64,000 bases of DNA from Minicystis rosea (GCA_001931535.1 CP016211.1:13903501-13967500); one strand, 5' to 3'; positions 8,843 through 18,587 are shown, numbered from the stretch's first letter. The notes: generated by a model not told the origin, from the letters alone. Numbers and translations: made by a program.

Positions 8843-9436
8843 ATGCTGCGTTTCATCGGTCGTACCTGGCTCCGTGTCTTCGGCTGGAAGCTCGAGAGCA
8901 AAACCGAGCTGCCCCGGCGCTTCGTCTTCATCGCCGCGCCTCACACCACCAACTGGGATTTTCCCTTCATGATGGCCACGGCGTGGGCGCTCGACATCCG
9001 CATCCGCTGGCTCGGCAAGCACACGCTCTTCGAGCCGCCCTTCGGCTGGTTCTTCCGCGCGATGGGCGGCCTTCCCGTCGATCGCCGCGCGCCGCAGGGC
9101 CTCGTCGGTCAAGTGGTCGAGCGCTTCGAGAGCGCGACGGATCTCGTCCTCGGCATCCCGCCCGAGGGCACGCGCAGCAAGGTCGACTACTGGAAGTCGG
9201 GCTTCTATCACATCGCCCATGGCGCCAAGGTCCCCGTGGGCCTCGGCTTCCTCGACTTCGAGAAGCGCACCTGCGGCATCGGCGGCTTCTTCATGCCCAC
9301 CGGCGACATGCGCGCCGACATGAACATCGTGCGTGACTTCTACCACGACGTCCGCGGCAAGTTCCCCGACCTCGAGTGCGTCCCCCGCCTGCGCGAAGAG
9401 GATGCCGTCGTCGAAGCCGCGCAGACCGCGGCTTGA
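8843..9436 (+). CDS. PlsC-type 1-acylglycerol-3-phosphate acyltransferase-like protein
   Basis: 197 residues. The acyltransferase motif I is HTTNWD (HX4D) near residue 31. Motif III appears as PEGTRSK near residue 115. GLPVDRRAP lies between them, as expected for the glycerolipid acyltransferase (PlsC/LPLAT) family. The length is that of the short soluble members, which often lack strong N-terminal membrane helices. It probably transfers an acyl group to a lysophospholipid or similar acceptor at the inner membrane face. It follows the lipase-like gene and a small unknown gene on the same strand, so the three may form a lipid-remodelling operon. Confidence 0.88.
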   Translation: MLRFIGRTWLRVFGWKLESKTELPRRFVFIAAPHTTNWDFPFMMATAWALDIRIRWLGKHTLFEPPFGWFFRAMGGLPVDRRAPQGLVGQVVERFESATDLVLGIPPEGTRSKVDYWKSGFYHIAHGAKVPVGLGFLDFEKRTCGIGGFFMPTGDMRADMNIVRDFYHDVRGKFPDLECVPRLREEDAVVEAAQTAA

Positions 9437-9440
9437 GCTT

Positions 9441-9605
9441 GATCACGATGGGGCCGCAAGCGGCCTTGTCGCGATGGGGCCGCAAGCGGGCCCAAACCCC
9501 GGGCCGGACGAGCCGGCCCTGATCACGATGGGGCCGCAAGCGGCCCCAAACCCCGGGCCGGACGAGCCGGCCCTGATCACGATGGCCCCAAACCCCGGGC
9601 CCTGA
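9441..9605. repeat. 54-bp tandem repeat of paired hairpins
   Basis: Directly after the acyltransferase stop, about three copies of a 54-bp unit lie head to tail: a partial first copy (9441-9465), a near-full copy (9471-9520), a full copy (9521-9574) and a partial copy (9575-9605). Each full unit starts GATCACGATG. It holds two perfect inverted repeats: GGGGCCGC-AA-GCGGCCCC (9530-9547) and GGGCCGG-ACGAG-CCGGCCC (9555-9573). The unit length is a multiple of three and one frame is open across it, but the dyads suggest a REP-like or transcript-end structure rather than coding sequence. Confidence 0.8.
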
Positions 9606-9794
9606 TTCACGCGCCCGCGTTGCCCTTCCCGCACATCCCATTCTGCATGAGGAGCCTCGGCAGCCGCGGCGCGGCTGGGGCATCTCGACCGCCGACACGC
9701 GTCGACGAGCGTCGTGTTCGTCTGCCTTCACCGAGAGCGAGCATCGATCCGTCGCTCGGAGTATGAAGCTCGCCCACGGCTCAGAAGGAGACCC

Positions 9795-10307
9795 ATGAAC
9801 CTCTATCAGCTCACCGTTCCGCAGTTCATTCGCGTCATCGGTCAGGCTCAGCGCTGGCTCGACAAGGCCGAGGCGCATGCCGCTGCCAAGAAGTTCGATC
9901 CCGAAACGCTGCTCGCCTCGCGCCTCGCGCCGGACATGTACCCGCTCCTCCGCCAGTTTCAGAGCATCAGTGACACCGCGAAGGGCAACGCCGCGCGCCT
10001 CGCCGGCATCACGCCGCCCTCGTTCCCCGACACCGAGAAGACGATCGCCGAGATCCGCGCCCGCCTCCAGAAGACGGTCGAGTTCCTCGAGTCCCTGAAG
10101 CCCGAGCAGTTCGAGGGCGCCGAGGACCGGACCATCACGCTCTCGTTCCTGCCGGGCAAAGGCATCAAGGGCTGTGATTACATCGCGGCGTTCGGTCTGC
10201 CGAACTTCTATTTCCACGCGACGACGGCGTACGACATCCTTCGTCACAACGGCGTCGACGTGGGGAAGATGGACTTCATCGGCGCGGCGCCGTTCTTCGA
10301 CCTTTGA
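9795..10307 (+). CDS. DUF1993 family protein
   Basis: 170 residues from the ATG at 9795, which follows an AGAAGGAG ribosome binding site at the right distance. The sequence MNLYQLTVPQFIRVIGQAQR, the segment LLASRLAPDMYPLLRQFQS, and the C-terminal LPNFYFHATTAYDILRHNGV are the signature of DUF1993, a four-helix family related to DinB-like proteins. The His/Tyr cluster near the end is conserved in the family. Function is unknown; a cytoplasmic stress-related or small-molecule-modifying role has been guessed for DinB-like folds. It stands alone between the hairpin repeat and a convergent DoxX-like gene. Confidence 0.88.
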   Translation: MNLYQLTVPQFIRVIGQAQRWLDKAEAHAAAKKFDPETLLASRLAPDMYPLLRQFQSISDTAKGNAARLAGITPPSFPDTEKTIAEIRARLQKTVEFLESLKPEQFEGAEDRTITLSFLPGKGIKGCDYIAAFGLPNFYFHATTAYDILRHNGVDVGKMDFIGAAPFFDL

Positions 10308-10407
10308 TTGACCCCGATGGGGCACGCCCACGCGTGCCCCATCGCACGCGGCGAGGAGGTCGAGTGTTCGTCGAGCTCCTCGCCGTTCGTGTCTTCGCGC
10401 CTCGCGC

Positions 10408-10842
10408 TCAAGCGATCTGCTCGCGCGCGGAGGTGATCCGCGCGTCCGATCGCTCCGAAGGAGCGGCCACGCCCACCGCTTCCTTCTTCCGGAAGAAGAA
10501 ATACGAAAGCCCCAAGAGGAGCGCGGTCCCGACGCACCAGCCCCAGCTGGCGACGCCGTCGCCCACGGCGAGGTGCGCGATCAACGCGGAGCCGAGCGTG
10601 ATCGTGAAACCCGCGTAGGCCCACTCCTTGAGTCGCGCGGGCGCCGGTGCGAGGAGGACCGCGAGGCCCGCGAGCTTCAGCCACGACAGCTCGACGCGGA
10701 AGTAGTCCGGAAACCCGAGGTGCTTGAAGGCCTCCGCGACCTGCGGGAGCGTGAGCTGGGCGTATGCGGTGAATCCCATTTGCAACGCGAAGAGGGACGT
10801 CGCCATCCAGAAGCCGACCGAGATGTGCTTTGCCTGTTTCAT
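10408..10842 (-). CDS. DoxX-like membrane protein
   Basis: From the ATG at 10842 the product has 144 residues. I chose this start because AAGGAGA sits 5 bases upstream and the membrane domain begins at once (MKQAKHISVGFWMATSLFAL). Four hydrophobic segments follow, with the DoxX-like motifs QLTLPQVAEAFKHLGFPDYF and LKLAGLAVLLAPAPARLKEW. DoxX-like proteins are small inner membrane proteins of uncertain role, some linked to thiosulfate oxidation or oxidative stress. The frame stays open about 30 codons further upstream with a charged helical sequence (see findings). Confidence 0.85.
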   Translation of the reverse strand: MKQAKHISVGFWMATSLFALQMGFTAYAQLTLPQVAEAFKHLGFPDYFRVELSWLKLAGLAVLLAPAPARLKEWAYAGFTITLGSALIAHLAVGDGVASWGWCVGTALLLGLSYFFFRKKEAVGVAAPSERSDARITSAREQIA

Positions 10843-11492
10843 CGCTTCTCCTTGCCGAGCCATTCGCTCGGCCTCGCGCTCGAACGCGCTCTTTTCTCGG
10901 AGCTCGGCGACGACGCGCCCGAGCCCGCCCACGAGCTTTCGTCGAAGCCGTCGTCGGTGCGGAGCACCATGACGACTCCGGTGTGACCTTCAGAAGGATT
11001 GGGACGTCGAGCCCAATCTTGGCTTCGACCCCCGCGCTCCCCAACCTCGATGATGCCGACTCTAGCCTGCCGCCTGTCCGGCCCGCTTCTCCGAAACTGC
11101 TAAACCGCGGTTGCGCTCATCGGGAAACGGATGGATCGCGCCCGCACCGAGACGCTGCCGCGATGAGCGAGCGGCGCTCCGCCGACGCTCTTGCAGCCAT
11201 GCGCATCCGACGTTGATAACGAGATCGCCAATCGCCTCTTCCAAAGCCCGTTTGCGTCGCCGCCCGACCATTCATGTCGTTTGGGCCTTGGCTTGGTGAT
11301 TGGCAATCTCGAAGAGGGGTTGTGAGTACTGGGGCTCCCTTCCGGAATGACCGCTTCAAACGGGTGGAGATGACACCCGCAGGACGGTCCGCCCAAAGCC
11401 CCCGACGTCGGGCGGACCGTTCGGCTCGACGTGTCGAGCTTTTCTCCGGATGTCGCGGCGTGCACCGCGACGGATGGCCGAGCAGCGAGGAA
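10843..11492. other. gene-free stretch with hairpin
   Basis: About 650 bases without a gene I can support. Next to the DoxX-like start the minus strand reads a short charged helix-like segment (GLGRVVAELREKSAFERE) in frame with the gene but upstream of its ribosome binding site, possibly the remnant of an older gene. The rest holds short Arg-rich ORFs and one strong hairpin (11384-11420). Confidence 0.4.
11384..11420. repeat. 11-bp inverted repeat (hairpin)
   Basis: ACGGTCCGCCC at 11384-11394 pairs perfectly with GGGCGGACCGT at 11410-11420 across a 15-base loop. It lies about 70 bases beyond the stop of the VOC gene on the minus strand, so it could end that transcript, although no T-run follows on either side. 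Confidence 0.6.
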
Positions 11493-11900
11493 TCAGGGGG
11501 ACGCTTGGATCATCTTCCACCCGTTGCCGGACGGATCGCGGAAGCCGGCGTCCACGCTGCCGTAGCGCTCCACGGGCTCCTGGGTGAACTCCACCCCGCG
11601 GGCGCGCATCCGGTCGTAGGCGGCGCGACAGTCGTCGACGACGAGCACGAGCGGCGGCATGGCACCCTTCGCCACGAGCTCGCGCAGGGTCTGTGCCGTC
11701 GCCGCGTCGAGCATCGGCGACTCCGGCGCGAACAGGCCGAGCTGGAGCGAAGGCTGATCCGGGTGCTGCACCGTGAGCCAGCGATAGCCCCCGTTCCGTG
11801 CGTCGGTGTGCACGCGGAAGCCGAGCTTCTCCACGTAAAACTCGAACGCCTCGTCCTGATCACGAACGTAAAGACCGACCACCCCGACACCCTGATTCAT
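11493..11900 (-). CDS. VOC (glyoxalase/bleomycin-resistance fold) family protein
   Basis: 135 residues starting MNQGVGVVGLYVRDQDEAFE, with CGGAGGT as a strong ribosome binding site and an ATGA overlap with the AraC regulator. Two beta-alpha-beta-beta-beta modules are visible: DQDEAFEFYVEKLGFRVHTD in the first, and LVVDDCRAAYDRMRARGVEF followed by RDPSGNGWKMIQ in the second. FRDPSGNGW is the typical VOC C-terminal metal-site region. Family members include glyoxalase I, dioxygenases and drug-binding proteins; the substrate cannot be told here. Co-expression with an AraC regulator suggests detoxification or binding of a small inducer. Confidence 0.9.
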   Translation of the reverse strand: MNQGVGVVGLYVRDQDEAFEFYVEKLGFRVHTDARNGGYRWLTVQHPDQPSLQLGLFAPESPMLDAATAQTLRELVAKGAMPPLVLVVDDCRAAYDRMRARGVEFTQEPVERYGSVDAGFRDPSGNGWKMIQASP

Positions 11901-12373
11901 GGGACCTCCGTTTCTTCGGACCCGTTCGTACCCTCGGCCTCGATCCGTCGCTTCTCCAAAACTGCGATCGTGAGGTGGGGGCGGTGGGCGGCGCTGAGAA
12001 TGCAGGCCGGCACACGATCGAGCTGGTGCGGGGTGGCCTTTTCGCGCGCTCGGAGCTCGCCCGGGCTCTCGCCGGTCACGTCGCGGAACGTGCGCCCGAA
12101 CGTGCCCAAGCTCTTCCAGCCGGTTTGGAAGGCGATTTCGGTGATGGACAGGTCCGTGTCGCGGAGCAGCGCCGAGGCCCGCTCGATGCGACGCGTGAGC
12201 AGGTAACGGTGCGGCGGGACACCGAACGCCTCCTTGAACGAGCGCGCGAAATGGGCCTCGGAGACGCCGCTCACCCGCGCCAGCCGCGGCACCGGCCACT
12301 CCTCGTGCGACGCCGCATCCATCCGGTCCTTCGCGCGCAGCAGGCGACGCAACAGCTCGGGGTCTTGGCTCAC
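11897..12373 (-). CDS. AraC family transcriptional regulator
   Basis: 158 residues from a GTG start preceded by GGGAGGAC. Two helix-turn-helix motifs lie at the N-terminal side: WPVPRLARVSGVSEAHFARS and LSITEIAFQTGWKSLGTFGR, ending in TFRDVTGESPGELR, the classical AraC DNA-binding signature. The DNA-binding domain comes first (about residues 5-110) and only about 50 residues follow, so there is no large sensor domain as in AraC itself; the architecture resembles small SoxS/MarA-like activators with a C-terminal extension. The stop codon overlaps the start of the VOC gene, so regulator and enzyme are made together, suggesting autoregulation of a two-gene operon. Confidence 0.92.
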   Translation of the reverse strand: MSQDPELLRRLLRAKDRMDAASHEEWPVPRLARVSGVSEAHFARSFKEAFGVPPHRYLLTRRIERASALLRDTDLSITEIAFQTGWKSLGTFGRTFRDVTGESPGELRAREKATPHQLDRVPACILSAAHRPHLTIAVLEKRRIEAEGTNGSEETEVP

Positions 12374-12608
12374 GCGTCCTCCCTGTGGTTGGCTCCGACA
12401 AGGCCCACGATGTGAACGATTCCCGGCTGTTGTCCGGCGGGGCCACGCTATCGGGCTTGCCTGGGACGGTCAAGGATCGGAGGCCGTCGCGCCGGGCTCG
12501 GATGACCCGAGCGGAAGGCGCGGAGCCGCTCGCCCGTGAGCTGCCCCTGTGCTGTAGGCGTCCAATCCGAAATGCCTTCGCCGGCAGGCGTGGGCACGCG
12601 CCGCGCGA

Positions 12609-13646
12609 TCAGGGGGTGAGCTGGAGCGGCGGTGTCGCCTTGGCCCAGGCCATCATCGCATCGAAGTGCAGGCAATTGCCCTTGCCGTGCTGCCCGCATT
12701 GCTCGAGCTGTCCCGTGCAGGTCCTGCGAATCGCGCGGACGGCCTCGGCTTCGCTCCTCCCCCAGAGCCGCGCACAGCGCACGGCCGTCATCGAGCCCGC
12801 ATCGAATTTGTCGACGGTGAGCGCGGTTGGCTTCGCCGGGCACGCGCGCTTCGCGAAGGCGCTGGCCGCAGCATCCTTCAGCGAGAAATCGCCGCCGGGC
12901 AGCGCGTGCGCCACGAGCTCCACGCGCCCCGCGGGATCGGGCTCGAACGAGCACCACTGTGTCTCCGGGCGATAAGGCCCGAAGGTCAGGAGATCCGGCC
13001 GCCCATCCCCGTCGACGTCCTCGACGCCGGCGACATCGATGCTCGCGGCGGGCGCATAGCGCGTAACCGTGCCTCCGCGCGCCGTCATCACGTGTCCCTC
13101 GCTTTCACCCGCGCTCCAGCTCCCATGGCTCGTGCGGAGGAGAACCTCGTCGTCGCCGTCACCGTCGTAATCGAACGGCTCGAAGACCCGCGCATCGGCG
13201 GCGCGATAGCTCGCGATGTGAAGCGTTCCGCCGTGCATCGCCGTGCGCTTGCCCGCCGCGTCCACGTGCACGAGGCTCCAAGGGGCGTCGATCTCGACGC
13301 TGCCGGAGCTGTCCGCCGAAGGCCCTGCGACCGGCGTCACCTTCACGTGATCATAGGCGATGGCCCAGAGACCTCGGGGCGTCGCCACGCACACGTGCTC
13401 TGCGAACCAATCCGGCGAGAAGTCGTCGCGCCTGGGAATCTTCGAGACGAGATCGTCCCGCGCAGCGTCGTTGAAAGGCGCACACGCATCGCGCGGCGGC
13501 TCCTTCGAGGGCGTGGGCGTCGCGCTCGTCACCGAGGGCGCGGGTTTTTCCGGCGCAAGCTCGACCACCGGCACCGGCGGCTGCGCAGGCTTGGCGCACC
13601 CCGCGAGGGCAGCAGCAGCCACCATGAACCAGACGATTCCACGCAT
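12609..13646 (-). CDS. lipoprotein with FG-GAP/VCBS-like calcium loops
   Basis: 345 residues from the ATG at 13646. The signal peptide MRGIVWFMVAAAALAGC ends in a lipobox with Cys17, followed by a Pro/Ala/Thr-rich linker. Two segments, DYDGDGDDEVLL and DVDGDGRPDLLTF, are Asp-rich loops typical of FG-GAP/VCBS beta-propeller repeats that bind calcium. The C-terminal third has six or so Cys residues and ends with a helix. Probably a surface or periplasmic binding protein; no enzyme motif seen. The ORF continues 34 codons upstream but the lipobox fixes the start. Confidence 0.78.
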   Translation of the reverse strand: MRGIVWFMVAAAALAGCAKPAQPPVPVVELAPEKPAPSVTSATPTPSKEPPRDACAPFNDAARDDLVSKIPRRDDFSPDWFAEHVCVATPRGLWAIAYDHVKVTPVAGPSADSSGSVEIDAPWSLVHVDAAGKRTAMHGGTLHIASYRAADARVFEPFDYDGDGDDEVLLRTSHGSWSAGESEGHVMTARGGTVTRYAPAASIDVAGVEDVDGDGRPDLLTFGPYRPETQWCSFEPDPAGRVELVAHALPGGDFSLKDAAASAFAKRACPAKPTALTVDKFDAGSMTAVRCARLWGRSEAEAVRAIRRTCTGQLEQCGQHGKGNCLHFDAMMAWAKATPPLQLTP

Positions 13647-13787
13647 CGCGCGTCGATCACAATCGAGACCGGCGTCGTGGTCAACCCACGCGGCACGAGG
13701 AAAGGGGCGCGACGGGGACGCGTATCGACACGCGTCCCGTCGCTTCATTTCATCCCTCCACGAGGGTCGCGTGGAGGCTCGTCGCCG

Positions 13788-14264
13788 TCACGGCAGGGTG
13801 CAATGCCACTTCTGCGGGATGTTGTAGACGGGATCCGGGTCCGAGCCCGAGTATCCGCCGTTCGCCAGGTCGCAGGCGCCGTGGAACTTGCTGCCGGGGC
13901 CACATTCACGCTGGCCGCCCTCGCAGGTCTCCTTTCCCGCGGTGCTGCCTGGCTCGGGGGCGGCGAGGCCGCCGATTCTGGTCAACGGATCCAGGCCCAC
14001 GAGGGGCAGGCTCCCGCTGAACACGGTCGAGCCATCCGCGGCGGTGACGACGCCCTCGCAGTCCCAGCCGAAGAGGAAGCCGTCGTAATCGACGACGTCG
14101 CCACAGCGGAACGACATGGACGCGCCGTAGACGGTCTGGCTCGCGTCGAGCGCGATGGTCGCGCGCTGCGCCGAGATCGCGCCCGGCGCGGCGTGCGCCA
14201 TGACCGCGACGGTCGAGATCGAGAGGAGCGCCGAGAGAATCCCAAGCGACTTGAAGCTCTTCAT
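13788..14264 (-). CDS. secreted hypothetical protein
   Basis: 158 residues with a standard signal peptide (MKSFKSLGILSALLSISTVA, cleavage likely after AHA). The mature part has six Cys residues, two in a CEGGQRECGPGSKFHGAC segment, pointing to disulfides outside the cytoplasm. An AAGGAAGGA ribosome binding site lies about 9 bases before the ATG. I recognise no family. It sits 142 bases downstream of nothing obvious on this strand and is probably a single-gene transcript. Confidence 0.72.
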   Translation of the reverse strand: MKSFKSLGILSALLSISTVAVMAHAAPGAISAQRATIALDASQTVYGASMSFRCGDVVDYDGFLFGWDCEGVVTAADGSTVFSGSLPLVGLDPLTRIGGLAAPEPGSTAGKETCEGGQRECGPGSKFHGACDLANGGYSGSDPDPVYNIPQKWHCTLP

Positions 14265-14601
14265 GAAAGTGTCCTTCCTTCGATGTGTGATTCGTGCTCT
14301 CGATGGCGGAAGAGGCCAATCCACGGGCCGCTTCGCCGTGCGCCGCGCCGGCCCCGCGCGCACGCTGTCGACATCGCGGCGCGCGGCGTTTCGGGGCCCT
14401 TCGCGGCTCCCATCCGAAGAAGCGCGGGCGGCGGGCGAAAACCACAACCGGCCTGATGATTTTCTGGGAGGGGGCATGTCCCGGGAGGGGGACATGGGTG
14501 CATGCTCGAGAGGCTGCCTGCTTCGCGGCGCGGGCAGGGGGCAGAGCGGGGCGCATGGGCGCTCGCAGAGCTCTCGCTTCACCAGCAGAGCGGCTGCAAC
14601 A
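14265..14601. other. gene-free stretch with short hairpin
   Basis: About 340 bases between two minus-strand genes. It contains a perfect 8-bp dyad, CATGTCCC (14475-14482) and GGGACATG (14489-14496), with a six-base loop, which could mark the end of the upstream minus-strand transcript. No credible ORF. Confidence 0.45.
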
Positions 14602-14958
14602 TCATGGACGCCAGGTCCGAGCCCACCGAAGGGGCTTTCGATTGGCCCGCTCGATGAGCCTCTTGATCTCCTCCGGTGTCGGTGTCCGCTCCGGCGTGTG
14701 CTTGGTTGCCAACCGGTCCAGAAACTGCGCCGAGAGTCGCTCGTGCCAGCGCGCCCGCCGGGTGAGCAACGAAGCTGTGATGGCGAGCAAGAGGGCGAGC
14801 GCGCCGCAGCCGAGCGCGCCACGTCCATTCCAGGCAAGCGCGACGGCCGCGGTGATGATTGCGCCGGCGCCGCACGCGAACGCCGTGCGCCGCAGCATCC
14901 GAGCATGAGCCCACATGGCCAGTTGCTGCTCGGTGCTGAACGCGATTCGCTGACCCAT
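14602..14958 (-). CDS. small membrane protein, hypothetical
   Basis: 118 residues from the ATG at 14958 (a GTG six codons upstream has a better ribosome binding site, GAGGAT). A polar N-terminal helix (MGQRIAFSTEQQLAMWAHAR) is followed by two adjacent hydrophobic segments (FACGAGAIITAAVALAW and GALALLLAITASLL), and a charged cytoplasmic tail of about 50 residues with a Thr/Pro break (KHTPERTPTPEE). This is a plausible two-helix inner membrane protein. No family recognised. Confidence 0.55.
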   Translation of the reverse strand: MGQRIAFSTEQQLAMWAHARMLRRTAFACGAGAIITAAVALAWNGRGALGCGALALLLAITASLLTRRARWHERLSAQFLDRLATKHTPERTPTPEEIKRLIERANRKPLRWARTWRP

Positions 14959-15056
14959 CTCGAGAGAGCGTATCACCGAGATCCTCGGTCGCGTCTCCAG
15001 TCGCTTCGACGACGGGCCGGGCCCTCATGAGCCCGGCCTCGTCATCTCACCTCATC

Positions 15057-15518
15057 TCAATACGGCAGCTCGTCCAACAGGTCCGCCGGCGCGGCGCCGC
15101 CGGAGCCGTTCCTGCCTGTCTTGAGCGTCGCGGCCATGACGGCGCCGGCGGGGAGACCGCTGTTCGCGTCGCTGCCCATCGGGGTGGCGCGGCGGCTCGT
15201 GAAGTAGAGGTCGCGTGCGTGCACCTCGGTCTTGTAGCGCTTTTGCCCGTCCTTTTCGTAGCTCGTGGTGCGGAGGCCGCCCTCCACGAGCACGCTGGAG
15301 CCCTTGGCCAGGTGCTTGGAGAGGCCTTCGGCTCGGTTGCCCCAGACGACCACGGTGTGCCACTCGGTCCGCACTTGGTGCTCGCGGTTCTTGTCGGTCC
15401 AGGTCTCCGTGGTGGCCAATCGGAAGCTCAGCACCGGGACGCCCGAGCCCGTGTAGCGGAGCTCCGGATCCGCGCCGAGGTTGCCGAGAAGAATCACCTT
15501 GTTCATGCCGTCGCTCAT
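15057..15518 (-). CDS. ssb: single-stranded DNA-binding protein
   Basis: 153 residues. The OB fold begins MNKVILLGNLGADPELRYTGSG and continues with SFRLATTETW and TEWHTVVVWGNRAEGLSKHL, KGSSVLVEGGLRTTSYEKDG, all hallmark SSB segments. The start MSDGMNK is preceded by GGAGAAG. A short Gly-rich linker leads to the acidic tip DLLDELPY. In most bacteria the last residues are DDIPF; here the terminal Phe is Tyr, still aromatic, and should dock on partner proteins such as RecO or PriA. The gene lies downstream of recA and comM on the same strand. Confidence 0.96.
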   Translation of the reverse strand: MSDGMNKVILLGNLGADPELRYTGSGVPVLSFRLATTETWTDKNREHQVRTEWHTVVVWGNRAEGLSKHLAKGSSVLVEGGLRTTSYEKDGQKRYKTEVHARDLYFTSRRATPMGSDANSGLPAGAVMAATLKTGRNGSGGAAPADLLDELPY

Positions 15519-15820
15519 CTTGCTTCTCCGTCTTTCTGATATCGAATCTGAATCGTCGTTGCGTCTTCGTCGTGCGGCCGGAGGCCGGCGTGCCGCGGCC
15601 GATGCGACGCTCTTCTGGGCCCTCGTTCCGCCGCGCGCGGTGGGCTCTCGCGTCTTCGATCGGCCGGCGCCTTCGCCGGGGAGAGCCGGAGACATCGAAT
15701 CTCGTCGATGCGCTCTCCGGCGGCTCTCCTGAATCACCTGTGCTTTGGGAATCCTGCGCTCGTGTCTCGTGCTCTCGTGTCTCTTGCGCTCGGGGCTTCG
15801 TCCTCGTCTCGAAGGGTCGT
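15519..15820. other. ssb leader region
   Basis: 302 bases between recA and ssb. It contains an 8-bp dyad, GCCGGAGA (15685-15692) and TCTCCGGC (15714-15721), that may end the recA transcript, and the motif GATATCGAATCT just upstream of ssb (about 15537-15548), which recurs inverted at 43.97 and 44.02 kb. The ssb promoter is presumably here; no -35/-10 could be assigned. Confidence 0.4.
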
Positions 15821-16849
<1,029 letters not shown>

Positions 16850-16909
16850 GACGATGCTCCATTCACGTGTGCGCGCGGCCCCCGAGCCGAGCGCGGATCG
16901 ATCCCTTCG

Positions 16910-16930
16910 GGCCCCGCGGCGTGCGGGGCC
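16910..16930. terminator. GC hairpin between comM and recA
   Basis: GGCCCCGC (16910-16917) pairs with GCGGGGCC (16923-16930) across five bases. It lies after the comM stop and 60 bases before the recA start on the minus strand. There is no T-run, so it may be a weak terminator or an attenuator rather than a full stop. Confidence 0.4.
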
Positions 16931-17033
16931 TCCGGTCGTCGGGGCGACCGAAGCTCTGGCCGATCACGGCGCTCGCCGTCGTGATCGGGTGTGACGTCGG
17001 ATCGCGGCGCGTGGAGCCCGCGGATCCGAGCCT

Positions 17034-18587
17034 TCAGCCGGCGGCGCTCGCGAGCGGCGCGGCCGGATCGCGATCGAGGAGGCGCGCGTGCACCGCTTCG
17101 GCGACGTGGGCGGCGCGCACGGCGTCGCTGCCCGCCAGATCGGCGATGGTGCGCGCCACCCGCAGCACCTTGCCGTAGGCCCGCGCCGAGAGGCCGAGCC
17201 GCTCGACGGCGGCCGCGAGCAAGCTCGCGCCGGCGGCGTCCGGCTGCGCGAGGCGCTCGAGCTCGCGCGGGGTGAGCGCCGCGTTGGTGCTCGCGGTGCC
17301 GTGCCGTCGTGATCGATCCGCCTGCGCCGCCCGCGCGGCGATGACCCGATCGCGCACCCGCGTCGAAGGCTCGCCGCGCTCGGTGCTCATGAGGTGCGCG
17401 ACGTCCACCGGCGGCAGCACCACGTGCAGATCGATCCGATCGAGCAGCGGTCCGGAGATGCGGGCCCGATAGGCACGCACCCGCTCGCTCGAGCACGCGC
17501 AGCGCCCCGAGCGATCGCCCGCATAGCCGCACGGACAAGGGTTGATGGCCGCCACCAAGAGCGGCCGCGCCGGGAACGTGACCCGCGCCCGCGCCCGGCA
17601 GATGGACACGTGCCCATCCTCGAGCGGCTGCCGCAGCGACTCCAACACCGCGCTGCGAAACTCGCACAGCTCGTCGAGGAACAAGCACCCTCGATGCGCG
17701 AGCGACACCTCGCCCGGTCGCACCGGATCGCCGCCGCCCACGAGCCCGGCCGCGCTGATGGTGTGGTGCGGCGCGCGGAACGGCCGCATCGCGAGCACGC
17801 CGCGATCGGGGCTCAGGAGCCCCGCGACCGAGTGAATGGCCGTCACCTCGAGCGCCTCGTCGAGCGTGATCGGCGCCATGATGGTGGGGAGGCGCCGGCT
17901 CAACATCGTCTTCCCCGCGCCCGGCGGGCCGATGAACAAGAGGTTGTGCCCACCGGCCGCGGCGATCTCCAGCGCGCGCCGCGCGCCGTGCTGCCCGCGC
18001 ACGTCGGCCAGATCCACGTTGGCCGGCCCGAACACCGGCTGGAACGAGGGCGGGCTCCCCGGTCCATCGAGCGGCGCGCCTTCTTGGAAGTGCCGCACGA
18101 GGTCGCTCAAGTGATCGCACACGGCGACCTCGATCCCCGGCACGCTGGCGGCCTCGCGGGCGTTGTCGCGCGGCACGATGGCCCGCAGGACCCCGCGCGC
18201 CGCCGCGCCGCGGAGCGCCGGCAGGACACCGCGCACCGGCCGCACCGCGCCCGTGAGCGAGAGCTCGCCGAGCAGCGCCACGTCGGCGAGCGCCTCCGCG
18301 GGGATCTTGCCGAGCGCGCCCAGCGTGGCCGCGGCGATGGCGAGATCGAACGACCCTCCGCTCTTCTTCAGATCCGCGGGCGCGAGGTTGATGGTGATCA
18401 CGTGCTCCGCGAGGTTCGACCCGAGCTGTTGAATCGCCGCGCGCACCCGCACGCGGCTCTCGCGCACGCTCGCCTCCGCGAGCCCGACCAGATTGAAGTG
18501 AGCGATCCCCCGGCCCGAATCGACCTCGACCCGGATGGGATGAGCATCCAGCCCGATGAGGGAGAACGTGAGCGCCGTCGCCTGCAT
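17034..18587 (-). CDS. comM: YifB/ComM family Mg-chelatase-like AAA+ ATPase
   Basis: 517 residues from the ATG at 18587, which follows AAGGGGAAG; the frame is open 14 codons further. An N-terminal Lon-like S5 domain (LIGLDAHPIRVEVDSGRGIA through LAPADLKKSGGSFDLAIAAA) precedes the AAA+ core with Walker A GPPGAGKT near residue 213 and Walker B LFLDEL. FRAPHHTIS and MVAAINPCPCGY-type motifs (here VAAINPCPCGYAGD) are diagnostic. The two CxC pairs in CGYAGDRSGRCACS form the family zinc site. ComM is a hexameric helicase that extends RecA-made joints during natural transformation. Directly upstream of recA. Confidence 0.95.
   Translation of the reverse strand: MQATALTFSLIGLDAHPIRVEVDSGRGIAHFNLVGLAEASVRESRVRVRAAIQQLGSNLAEHVITINLAPADLKKSGGSFDLAIAAATLGALGKIPAEALADVALLGELSLTGAVRPVRGVLPALRGAAARGVLRAIVPRDNAREAASVPGIEVAVCDHLSDLVRHFQEGAPLDGPGSPPSFQPVFGPANVDLADVRGQHGARRALEIAAAGGHNLLFIGPPGAGKTMLSRRLPTIMAPITLDEALEVTAIHSVAGLLSPDRGVLAMRPFRAPHHTISAAGLVGGGDPVRPGEVSLAHRGCLFLDELCEFRSAVLESLRQPLEDGHVSICRARARVTFPARPLLVAAINPCPCGYAGDRSGRCACSSERVRAYRARISGPLLDRIDLHVVLPPVDVAHLMSTERGEPSTRVRDRVIAARAAQADRSRRHGTASTNAALTPRELERLAQPDAAGASLLAAAVERLGLSARAYGKVLRVARTIADLAGSDAVRAAHVAEAVHARLLDRDPAAPLASAAG

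Noticed and set aside
16850..17033. LexA box upstream of recA
   Set aside because: I found no convincing SOS-type dyad in this gap, only a GC hairpin.
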